Positions 22,991-32,974 of a stretch of 64,000 bases of DNA are shown one piece after another (position 1 is the stretch's first letter; the number at the start of each line of letters is the position of its first letter). Below the pieces are notes generated by a model. It had not been told where the DNA came from. It searched no databases and saw nothing but the letters and a program-made list of their open reading frames with translations. Source of the stretch: Stenocarpella maydis (lineage: Eukaryota > Ascomycota > Sordariomycetes > Diaporthales > Diaporthaceae); NCBI GenBank assembly GCA_002270565.1, contig NQMI01000061.1, positions 62,001-126,000 on the forward strand, given 5' to 3'. Made by a program: the position numbers and the translations under genes.

Positions 22991-25900
22991 ATGGCCCTTT
23001 TACACTCGTTTTATCTCCTGGGGGCCATCAACTTGGTTCGAGCAGTTGTCGCCCAGGACTTCCCCAGTTCCCAGCCACTGGCCCGCTTAGCCAATGGCTT
23101 CATTGTTGAATACGCGGATGATCCGCAGACCCACTTACTGGTGAGTTTCCTTTTCTTTGATGCCTTCCCTGGGGTTGAAGGAAAGACAGCCAGGAAAAGG
23201 GCCTTCAGCTCCAGAGAGTGGTTTCCAATCCGTGCCTGGTGTGCTATTCTGTGTGGGGTTGTTACCACTCGAAGCTCTCCGTAGAAGACGTCCAGTGGTC
23301 AAGAATTGAGACAGTGGCTGGCCTCATCGGAAGAAACAATGTTAATTTTCATGGCATCATTCTGACATTTGACAGAATGTCGTGCAGAAAGTCACTGCTC
23401 ACGTGTCAGATGCCACGGGCGTACAAGTTTCGCACAAGATGGACCTCAGGAGCAGCATTTTTAACGGGGCTTCTTTCAAAATCACCAAGGACCCTGAAGG
23501 TGGCGCGAGTGGCCCGGTGACCACTGATGAACTCCTCGAGGCTGCGTTGCTCCAGATGCCTGACATTGCAGCCGTTTATCCCAACACGGTCCGCTATCTC
23601 CAGGCTCCGGTAGACTACAGGCATGTCGACACGGAGGAGCACTTCCTCTCGACGAAAAGGAGGCAGGCAGGCAACGGCAGCGACGAGGCTCAGATTTACT
23701 TCGGGCAGGATGGCACGCCGTTAATCAACCCCCATGCCCAGACCGGAGTTGACAGGCTCCACTCGGAGGGAATCACCGGAGAAGGGATCAGAATTGCCAT
23801 CATAGACGCTGGCATTGATGCATTTCATGAGGCCCTCGGAGGAGGCTTTGGCCCAGGCTTCAAGGTGGCCGGGGGATATGACTTTGTTGGCGACCAGCCC
23901 AACAACGACGTCGACCCACCGGTTCCGGACAATTCGCCTCAGACGGTTTGTGCAAACCATGGGACTGCTACTTCGGCCATCGCAGCGGGGCTCCCATACA
24001 AGTTCGGGTTCGTCGGTGTGGCGCCGAACGCGACAATCTATCACTACAAGGTCTTCCCTTGCTCCGGAGGCGTGTCAACAGACGTCGGAGTCAACGCCTC
24101 GCTCGCGGCATACGAGGAGGGGGTCGATGTTATCAATGCGTCTATTGGCGGCCAGGGAGGATGGGGCAATGATCTGTGGGGGGTGATCGCCTCCAGGATT
24201 ATGGCAAACGGGACTGCCTATATCATCGCAGGTGGCAATGACGGTGCTCGGGGGACCTTTATTGCCAATTCACTGAGCAGCACCCAAGGCGTTCCAAGCA
24301 TAGGCTCGGTCGACAATGCTTACAGCCCAGCTCTGGTCGCCAACGCTTCATACAGTGTCAACGAGGGCGAGCCAGTCCCGATTGAAGTAAGCAGCCCCCA
24401 TCTCCCAAGGCTGTTCCTCTTTGTTTCGTAGCTGACCCTGGCTTGTCACAGTATTCCCCCGGATTCCCTGCAAATTGGACGTCACCTCTGGAGATCATCA
24501 ACCTCGCGGTCAACGGCTGCACCCCGTACCCAAACACGTACGTAAATACCTCGCCAGCCACTACACCGTACCCTGGGGTAAGGAACGAGCCGGTCCTGCA
24601 CGGCGCTGGACAGACTCTTATGGGTTCCCTGAGTTCCCTTGTCCTGCCTAGTATCCAGGCCACTGGTGAGATTAGTATAGAGACCCATGCGCTGACCCGC
24701 AGTCCCTCAGGACGTACGCACCAAACCAGGTGATACTCCTTCGAAGGCCCTACGCAGGCGCTCCTGCCGGTAGCTGTGACCAAAACGCACAAGCAAAAGC
24801 TGCGGGTATTCGGAACATCCTGTTCTACAACTCCTTCGATGATGTTCCCACCAGGCCGCTGCCACTGGCGACGACCGAAGGGTTCCCGTTCGACTGGCTG
24901 GATGGCGTTGGATACGTTGACAATGCCGTCGGAACCAAGCTGGCCGGGCTCGTGAGCAGCGGCAACAGGATCACCCTGGATCTGCCTTGGAAGCCGGACA
25001 ACGACACAAGAATCCCAAGGCTGATGAAGAATGACATCAGTGGTGTAAGTGCTCAACTACCATGCTGGCTCTTGCCATGCAACGATTCCAGGAGAAGACT
25101 AACAACAGCTCAGGGATTCATGTCCAACTACAGCACGTGGGGACCGACTTACGAGGCAAAGATCGGCACAACGTTCTCTGCTCCAGGTGCAAACATCCTG
25201 ACAGCTGGCGGAACTATATATGGGGGTCTTGTCATAGCGAGCGGCACCTCGTTTGCAGCGCCATACGTTGCCGGCGTCGCCGCTCTGATAAAACAAGCCC
25301 ACCCTGGCATCACCCCCAACGACATCATAAATCGCCTAGCCACGACGGCAAGGCCCGTCAAGATGCAGTCAAACCAGCGGGTGACACAAGACTACCTTGC
25401 TCCCGCCTTCCAGCAGGGCGGAGGCCTGATCGATGCTTACGCCGCTCTGAAGACCACCACCACACTGAACGTGAGCGGCCTCGCGTTCAACGATACAGCA
25501 TACATGCAGCCGCGGGGCTTCGAGATACGCAACGGAGGAGGTGACACGGTTACATACGATCTGGCTCACAGCCCCGGGCCGACGCTGTACACCTTCTCTG
25601 CAGGCAACACCACAGTCACTGCCTTCAGCAACGACAAGGCCTTCCCAGAAAACATGCTACCAGACGCCCACGCCGAACTGTCCTTCTCCCAGTCTTCGGC
25701 ACAGGTGAAGGCCGGGGGCAGCGCCGCCTTCACAGTCCAGGTGACGCCGCCGGCCGGGCTCGACGCCAGCCGGCTGCCGCTGTACAGCGGCTTCATCAGC
25801 ATCAGGGGCTCCAACGGCGACAGCCTCTCGCTCGCGTACGGCGGGGTGGGCGCGGAGCTCCGCGGCGTCCCCGTGCTTGACACGGCCCCCGGCCAGGGCC

Positions 25901-26412
25901 GCGCGGTCCTGATAGCCAACACGACCGAGGGCGACGTGCGGCCGGGGCTGGACGGCAACAACCTGACGAGCACCTTTACGGTCCCGCGGGTGACGGGCAA
26001 CGTCACGGCCGGCGCGGCGCTGGCGAACCTGACCCTCCCGGGCTACAGCGTGACGCCGCTGTTCGGGTCGCTGCGGCTCAACGTGTCGCTGCTGCAGCAG
26101 GACGGGGCGGACCTGGGGCCCGTCAGCACCGTCGGCGACGTGCAGCCGTACTATGTCCGCGACAGCCCCTCGAGCGCCTACTTTTACGGGCGCATGGCGG
26201 ATAACACGTTTGTCCAGGACCGCGGGACGTATAGGTTCCGGCTGCGCATGCTGAGGGTGACTGGGAACCCAGACGTCGAGGCTGACTGGGACGAGGTTGT
26301 CACGGAGCCATTCACGCTGGTTTTCTCCGATGCGCCTGCTAGCTCGTCCGCCGTGGCTGCCCGTGAGAGGCGCAACAAGCCACCTGGTGGGGGGAACAAC
26401 CTCCCTCTCTGA
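22991..26412 (+). CDS. Secreted subtilisin-like serine protease (S8A) with PA and Fn3-like domains
   Basis: Five exons are read: 22991-23140, 23376-24386, 24452-24577, 24703-25044 and 25114-26412, giving 975 aa with consistent phases. A signal peptide is predicted by eye (MALLHSFYLLGAINLVRAVVA). A prodomain-like segment leads to the S8 domain. The catalytic triad is complete: Asp about 194 in IAIIDAGID, His about 245 in NHGTATSAIAAG and Ser about 589 in GTSFAAPYVAGVAAL. The oxyanion Asn is about 338 in AGGNDGARG. Between His and Ser lies a protease-associated (PA) insert (NGCTPYP, VILLRRPYAG, GIRNILFYNSF). After the catalytic domain comes an Fn3_5-like domain (AELSFSQSSAQVKAGGSAAF ... LPLYSGFISI), as in C5a-peptidase/Vpr-like proteases. 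Many NxT/S sites fit secretion. The likely role is extracellular proteolysis; the target is unknown. Intron 4 is 69 bp, stop-free and in frame. Confidence 0.9.
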
Positions 26413-27290
26413 CACAGTGGAGTTGTGAGGATCATGCTTGGGAACAAGCGGCACAAGTTCAAGCTGCCATGGCGCGCAGGATACATTTCATCAAGGCCGC
26501 CTCATACCCATCCATACCCCATCACCCAACGGTACCAAGCAGAAGGTACATCCCTCTCTAAGAAGGGCTCTTGAGAGCGGGTAACAATCCTAAGAGGGGC
26601 CAGTCTTCAAATTTTAGATTTCAAGCTTATATTGTTGGAATAGTGGTGTACTTTACACTACTCCCTTGTATCTAAGCTGCTCTCTTTCTCTGGCATATTT
26701 GAGCGCTGAGGAAGTGTGCGTAAAGAGATAGTGGTATACCGATACGTGCGGCAAATTTTGTAGTGGCCGAAGTTCTGCCCGTGTTATCTTCAACACATAC
26801 AAGGTTTATGGGCATGTGGCAGCTTTCTCGGGAGATCTTTGAGTGATCCTTGATAGTGCCATCAAAGCGTCTGAGGCCGAGAATTATGCCTACCCTAAGA
26901 CGAGCAGTAATACAGAACAGCACCTCATTCACATGTACCACTTGGATAGACTTCCGGTGTGACTGGAGTGAAGAAGAGAGTATCAGTGCCAAATGGAGAC
27001 AAGATAGATGCAATTGCTCAAGACCACGCCTTGATCTGATCAATCCTGGACCTCTGTGAGCCCAGGTCACTGCACAAAGGGGGCTGGCTCAGATACGCCT
27101 AGAGCTGCAACATGTGCCTTTATACCTTGGCAAGGTTTGAATTTGTATTAGTAGTTATCAACGCTCTTGTCACATCTGGCACCGCATAAAGACAAGTTAT
27201 CATCCCCAACCCACTTATGGGCCGCCCCCTGATTCTGGCCGCCTTTCCCACACAAACTCACACTCTTCAACAGCCCATATTAAATCTGAA
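26413..27290. other. Intergenic, no gene recognised
   Basis: The 3' flank of the subtilase, ending where base composition falls abruptly into the AT-rich island at about 27290. Open frames on either strand are short and lack motifs. Confidence 0.45.
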
Positions 27291-28837
27291 TAAAAGCCAC
27301 AAAACATTAGCTCTTGGGAATTTATATATTATTTTATTATAATAAACGATTTTTATTTATAATTATTTCTCACTATAACATAATTTACTAGTAAGTAGAC
27401 TATATTAATAAGTAGATTAATTTTACAATATTCACTAACTTCTATCACCTCTAGCACTTACTTAGGGCTAATTAATTAATGAAAGTTAGCACTAATTAGT
27501 ACCAACTATATTTAATTACTCATTTCTAATTATTTCACTAATTTAAAGGCATTAATAGAGCTATATTACTAATTTAAATAGGCTAAATTTTGATAAAGAC
27601 TTATACTTTATATTAACTAAGACAAAAGTTACTTTTAAAATCTTAATTAATCTAAAATCTTATTTTATTATAAACTATCAATTTATCTGTATCCATATTC
27701 GTAATTATTAATTAGACTATTTTTGTTATAATATAATTAGAATTTCATTCATTAAACTCTGTTTCCTTTTTTAATATATTTTATATTATATTTAGTGTTA
27801 TTATAGTTATTATAGTATTATTTACTTAATTTATTATAAACTATCTTCTTAATAGTACTACTAATTTTACTAGCTAGCTATTTCTTCCTTTCTTTTCTTT
27901 TTAATTATTAGTCAAGATTTGTTAATATTAAGTACTCTTTTAAGTTATATCTAAATCTTTTAGCCTTTTAATACTTAATAAGTATTATACTAGCCTTCTT
28001 AAATATATAACTTTAATTTATTATAATTATAATCTTATATGTTATTACTTGTGAGCTCTTTTATACCTAGGTAATGGTATTTATAAATAATATAAAAGAG
28101 CTACTTTAATGAATAAAGATTTTACCTTTCTAATAAAATTTAATTATTCAATAGTTTATTAATCATTCAGTAGTTTATTAATTATTCAATAAGTTATTAA
28201 TTATTTAATAGTTTATTAAATATTGAAAGATATTTAAGACTTTTATTACTAGAGAGAAATAAAAATGAATAATATTAAAGGGTTTAAATAAATAATAAGC
28301 TTAATATAATAAAATCTAAATCTTAAGGTAAAAGTTAACTCCCCTAAGTATAACTTTAATATTATTATTTATAAAACTCTTATTATAAGCTACCTGTAGC
28401 AACAGTAGTATACACAGCATACCAATAGGCTACTACTACAGTCAGTACTATATTAGTAACGAGTGGTTGCTGACTAATTCGGATGACTAAGCAACCACCC
28501 TATACTATATATGCCTGCCCTAGCTATATAGGTTACGTCTGCTAAACTACTACTTTTAAGATAGATTAAATATAATAATTATCACTACTTATATTATAAT
28601 ATATAACCTATCTAATACTAATTAGTAGTTATAAGGGCAACTTTAAATTAATACATTTAATGAAATAAACTTTTTATTACTTAATAGCAGCTATACTAAT
28701 ATGTTATGATCACACCAAACCTTTATGAGGTTCAGTAGGTAACCTGTAGGGTTTGTGTTAGCAGAGCGGCACAGAGGCAGCACGTGATTAAGTTGCAGTA
28801 TACAAAGATACTGTTTACGAAAAGGGTATAATCAAAA

Positions 28838-28965
28838 GCTATAAGGCTATTTAGTTGATAAGACTGAATACTTAGATTAATAACTAAAGAGTCCGTTTTA
28901 TAAAAGCTATCTAATGTGGTGATGACTATATCTGTATATATATATTCTGACTCTTTATTCATCTT
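28838..28965 (+). repeat. Repeat segment A, copy 1
   Basis: A block of about 125 bp running from CTATAAGGCTATTTAG to GACTCTTTATTCATC. The same block recurs inverted at about 29200-29320 and direct at about 31712-31837. Its partner segment B (29437-29684) appears to have been separated from it by a nested inverted copy. Confidence 0.75.
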
Positions 28966-29320
28966 TAGTATTATGAACCACCCAGTGTTGGCAGCTGACT
29001 ACCATGAAAAGTACCCCTAGCCTTAGCGGGGTAATCCCCAAGCCGGCTAGGCACCTGATGGATTAGTGACGCCACCTTGTTAGGGTTAGGGTTAGGGACC
29101 CACTAATTAGGATGAACCGATAAGACTAACGGGCGGTCCCATTAACTATAAGGCCGGACCGCGTAAGTCAACGAGCGGTCCATACGGTCTATCACCACGA
29201 TAAATGAAGAGTCAGAACTTATAAGGATATGGTTATCATTATATAGATAGTTTTTATAGAATAGACTCTTTAGTTATCAATCTAAGTATTTAGTCTTACT
29301 AACTAGATAGCCTTATAGCT
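28966..29320 (-). repeat. Inverted A+B repeat copy containing TTAGGG hexamers
   Basis: Read on the minus strand this is segment A (29320-29200) followed by a B-like segment, with the shared words CGGTCC, CCCTAACCCTAACCC and a GGTTCATAAT end. It is less AT-rich than its surroundings. On the plus strand it shows three consecutive TTAGGG units at 29080-29097. It appears to have inserted into an older direct copy. Confidence 0.65.
29080..29097 (+). repeat. Interstitial telomere-like (TTAGGG)3
   Basis: Three tandem TTAGGG hexamers, the fungal telomere repeat. Shorter CCCTAA-type words occur at about 29578-29590 and 31928-31942 inside the B segments, so the motif seems to be part of the repeat family rather than an isolated relic. 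Confidence 0.85.
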
Positions 29321-29436
29321 AGTAATCATTATTAGTTAATGAATATTGCTTAACTACCGCTAAGTAACGTATTCCGAATATAAACCCTTGATCTCACCGG
29401 TTTAAAGGACTCGGAAACCCTCTGATCATTACACTT

Positions 29437-29684
29437 AGTAATGGACCGTGTGGACCGTTAATGACTTTATTGGTTCATCCTAAAGTTATTAAGACTATTA
29501 GCAGTCCTGTTGGTCTATCCTAAAGTTATTAGAACCATTAGCAGTCCTATTAGTCTACTCTAGTTAGTAGGGTTCTAGCCCTAACCCTGTCCTAATATAT
29601 CCCGTTATCTTGTGCCTATAGGGTTAAATTATAGTAGTTGGTTTTAGTTACCCTGGATCCTGGGTTACCATTATATTAGTTTAT
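29437..29684 (+). repeat. Repeat segment B, copy 1
   Basis: A block of about 250 bp from TAATGGACCGTGTGG to TTAGTTTATAAT, including CTAGCCCTAACCCTG and CCCTGGATCCTGGGTTACC. It recurs at 31848-32050. The two copies flank about 2 kb of decayed DNA in direct orientation, which would fit long terminal repeats, though I cannot see clear primer-binding or polypurine sites. Confidence 0.7.
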
Positions 29685-29879
29685 AATATTATCTCTCTTA
29701 TATTTTTATTCTTAAAAGTATTCTGTAAGTTTCCTTTATTTATTTATACTTACTATTATACCTTCCTAATTTATTATATTATCTAGAGTTAAGAACTCTT
29801 AGGTTTTAAAATTTTCTTATTATTTTCAGAAGACTAAATAGAGTAAGTCCCTTTCCATTACTATCTTTTCTTAAGGTTT

Positions 29880-30250
29880 AGTTATGTTAACTTATTTATC
29901 TTATAAAGCTAGTAAGGCTTCCTATATTACTTTAGAGAAGGACTTATCTTATTACTTTAAGTATATCCGTTAGAAATATAGGAACTATAATATATATAGG
30001 CTTATACTAGTTTAGATGCAGAAGATTGCCTATCTTTATTTATGGATTAAGGATGAGCTAGATGCTGCTAAGGAGGAGGATATGTTAGGAAATGCAAAGA
30101 TTAGCTAATTATATAAACAGCATTATTTATAAGCCAAGAAGATGGTATATATAGTATATTAGGATATTAAAATAATTAATAAGCTGGATTATATAGAAAA
30201 GGAAGAGGCTAAGGCTGAGTGTGTGCGGATTGCTAAGTAATCTGCTAAGG
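29880..30250 (+). pseudogene. Stop-ridden coding relic, possibly retrotransposon Gag
   Basis: A plus-strand stretch reads as a charged helical protein when TAG/TAA codons are ignored (for example KASYITLEKDL, YLYLWIKDELDAAKEED). It lies between direct repeat copies, which suggests the internal region of an LTR element. I cannot identify the family, and the call rests on position and composition only. Confidence 0.3.
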
Positions 30251-31145
30251 TTATGTATTGTAACTCTATAGAGGAGGCTGGTAGAATGGTAGTATAGGAG
30301 GCATGGTTGCGTTCTGTGGGTGAGGTGGGGGTTTTTAATTAGAGTATAATGATAGATAAGAATGCTGATTGGTTAAAGCTGCTGGATGTTGGTAGTAAAG
30401 GAAATATGCTTATAAGTGGCTTGTCTGGTGTTTGAAGTTCTGGTTGGTTGAGTTCCTTAGGTTGTTTGGTAGGTCTGGTGGATTCTTATAGTTGGTTGAG
30501 TGACGTTGTCCTATAGTGGATTGGGTGTGGAATTATTTGAGGTTGTTTTTATAGTATATTAGGTTTTCTTCCGGTTCCTATATATTCTTGCTTAAATTAT
30601 AGGCTTTTTATTTAATAAGGTATTTCATTATTCTTTAGTATTATTTTAATTTTATAAATATTTTTATTTTATATTTTTTATTATATTTAGCACTAGTCTT
30701 AATTTGTATTTTAAGTTTTATATTCTAGGGTACTAGTTTTAGTAGTAAAATATAAAAAACTAGGTGTTATCTTATTCCCTAAGGTAATAAAAGTTTATAG
30801 TTAGTATCTAAGAGTTTTTTTTTAAAATTCTAAAGGAGCTAATTTTCTTATAGTTAAGTTTATTATTAGGCTGCTTAGTTTTAATATTTTATTATATAAG
30901 GTAGACTTTATCTCCCTTCTTAAGAATTAGTCCCTTAATTCTTTCCTAGTTTATATATTTTATTATTTATTTCTATATAAAAGAAAGTTCTTTATAAATA
31001 TCTTATTAAATATATCTAATTTATATTACTTTCTATTCTGCTAATTCTACTAGTATGGTATCTAGTAGTAACTTATAGTATGCCTAAGGCTTATATCTAT
31101 AAAGTATTCTGATGAATTTGTGCTATAGAATAGCATTCAGTTCAG

Positions 31146-31349
31146 CGTGTGTGTGTTTCGGCAGGGTCGCAGTATGGTGCTCTGAGGCGAATTGGGACGA
31201 TTGACAATGGTCTGGACAACTTTGTATTGAATTAAGTTGGGCTTCTGTAAGCCCTCCTTATATACCCTCCGACGTCGTCTCACCCCTGGGCACGCTGCGG
31301 TAGGCTCTGGTGCAAATTTGCAAATGCCGGAAAATTCGCCCTTCCAACA
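31146..31349 (-). repeat. Possible solo LTR-like fragment
   Basis: A GC-balanced segment of about 200 bp, beginning TG and ending CA on either strand, holds a TATA-like TATATAAGG on the minus strand. It sits in AT-rich debris and may be a younger insertion. I could not find a convincing target-site duplication. Confidence 0.3.
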
Positions 31350-31595
31350 CACCATCTTTGGTTCCAAGCAACCAGCCAACCATAGCCCTAGCAATGCCCA
31401 AATTAGGTACATATGAACTTTAGAAATCAAGCTATCCAATGCACTAAGTTATATACTTTTTGGGTAAGAAATAAGGGTAATGCAGAGGTCTGAATTAAGG
31501 TGCAAATGCAGGCCAAAATAATCGACTCACGGCCACCAAACTCATCTTGCGTCACGCACGCACTGGGCGTACTTAGCGAAAATCGCCTGACTCGC

Positions 31596-31665
31596 AAGTC
31601 TAGGGTAACTCCTTGCTAGAAAGTCTAGGGTAACTCCTTACAACGAAGTCTAGGGTAACTCCTTG
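31596..31665. repeat. Three tandem 25-bp repeats
   Basis: Three copies of AAGTCTAGGGTAACTCCTT with variable spacers of about 5 bp start at 31596, 31621 and 31646. They lie just left of the N gap. Confidence 0.85.
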
Positions 31666-31708
31666 CACGGAGTACCAACGCCCTGCTGAGCGGTTCCGTT
31701 TAACAATA

Positions 31709-31711
31709 NNN
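31709..31711. other. Assembly gap or ambiguous bases (NNN)
   Basis: Three undetermined bases sit exactly at the left edge of the third copy of segment A. The true distance or connection between the two sides may not be correct. Confidence 0.95.
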
Positions 31712-32050
31712 TATAAGGCTATCTAGTTAGTAAGACTAAATATTTAGATTAATAACTAAAGAGTTCATTTTATAAAAGCTATTTATTATAGTAATAACTA
31801 TATCTATATATATATTCTAACTCTTCATCTATCTTTTGGCTAATGGATTGTATGGACCGTTAATGATTTTATTAGTTTATCCTAAAGTTGTTAGAGTTGC
31901 TGGCGGTCCTGTCGGTCTACCCTGGTTAGTGGGGTTCTAACCCTAACCCTGTCCTAATATATCCCGTTTATCTTGTGCTTGCGGGGTTGCGTCGTGGCAG
32001 TTGGTCTTGGTTACCCTGGATCCTGGGTTACCATCGTGTTGGTTCATAAC
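31712..32050 (+). repeat. A+B repeat copy, direct orientation
   Basis: Segment A (31712-31837) followed within about 10 bp by segment B (31848-32050, ending GGTTCATAAC). This is the most compact direct copy and defines the A+B unit at about 340 bp. The B half is less RIP-like than the copy at 29437. Confidence 0.7.
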
Positions 32051-32240
32051 ATAATACCTTTAGTATGGGGAAAAGTAACTCTCCTTTTTTATTTCCTTAT
32101 TTCTTTGGATTTAAGCTATATAAAATTAAATTAAAATTTTATACATTAGGTAAAGTAACTAAATAATAATATTATATTTTGTTAATATTTATTATTGTTA
32201 TATTGGAGTAGGAAACAGTATTATTCTAGAGTGTAATTTG

Positions 32241-32974
32241 TATGGGGCTCCTTGTTCCACTGGTAGGGGTCAGACGGTATACTACCGGCACGAAATTCAC
32301 CCCAGGTACCGCCTGGGTACTTTTCCATATTGGTGCTCCTACTGGGTACTTCCCTTTAAGCTACCATGACCGGGGCTTGGGAAAAATTACTATGGTTTTT
32401 TTCCCAAACTCTATATAGCAGGGGGTTGCGTTACTTCAGGACTGCATGTCTGTTGGAGCCTAACAAGCCCAATGCGCAAATTACTTTTGCCATGGGTGTG
32501 GTATGCACACGAATATCGCCACAGCCACAATCCTGCAATTCACCGAGGTGGATTACTTATGATGCAACATATTATGGATTAGGTTGGTGCACTCATAATC
32601 TTGAATACGCTCAGCTAGCCACAACTCTGGGCCCCACAGCCAAATCCTACAGCTGATCATCATATCTGGCGTACTTCAGTGTTGTTCTGACTCTTTGTAC
32701 TCTGTACTTTGGCTATGAATTCTAAGTCTGATACTTCCAGGTGAACGGCAAGGCAGGAATGATCGCAGGCACACTACTAGTATGTCATGATTACAGAGAC
32801 TAGGGGTACAATGTACGAGCACCTCAGCCCATTTCTGGCCTTCCTCTCACCGGTCTTTGAGCACGTATATAAATACCTCCCCCTGTCATGGTTGATGCAT
32901 ACTGGGTCGCTGTGAAACATCTCCATCTTGCCCAAGATGTCTCTCATATCTGAGTCAAGCAATGAGGGAAATTT
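32241..32974. other. Intergenic upstream of the HET gene
   Basis: Composition returns to normal here. A 96-codon ATG frame (32366-32656, +) has no recognisable domain and is not called. The 5' end of the HET gene may start at ATG 32937 in a different frame. Confidence 0.4.

Larger units (their letters stand above)
27290..32240. repeat. AT-rich, RIP-like repeat island
   Basis: About 5 kb with very high A+T, dense TTA/TAA/ATA words and essentially no long open frames. The borders are sharp against GC-balanced genes. It contains several copies of an A+B repeat unit, telomere-like TTAGGG/CCCTAA hexamers, a Gag-like stop-ridden relic (about 29880-30250), a less AT-rich segment (31130-31708) and a 3-N gap. 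This is the pattern expected from RIP of nested retroelements in filamentous ascomycetes. The class of the original elements cannot be settled by eye. Confidence 0.8.

Noticed and set aside
19206..26412. Secondary-metabolite cluster around the P450
   Set aside because: The only neighbour within reach is a protease. No synthase, transporter or pathway regulator is adjacent.
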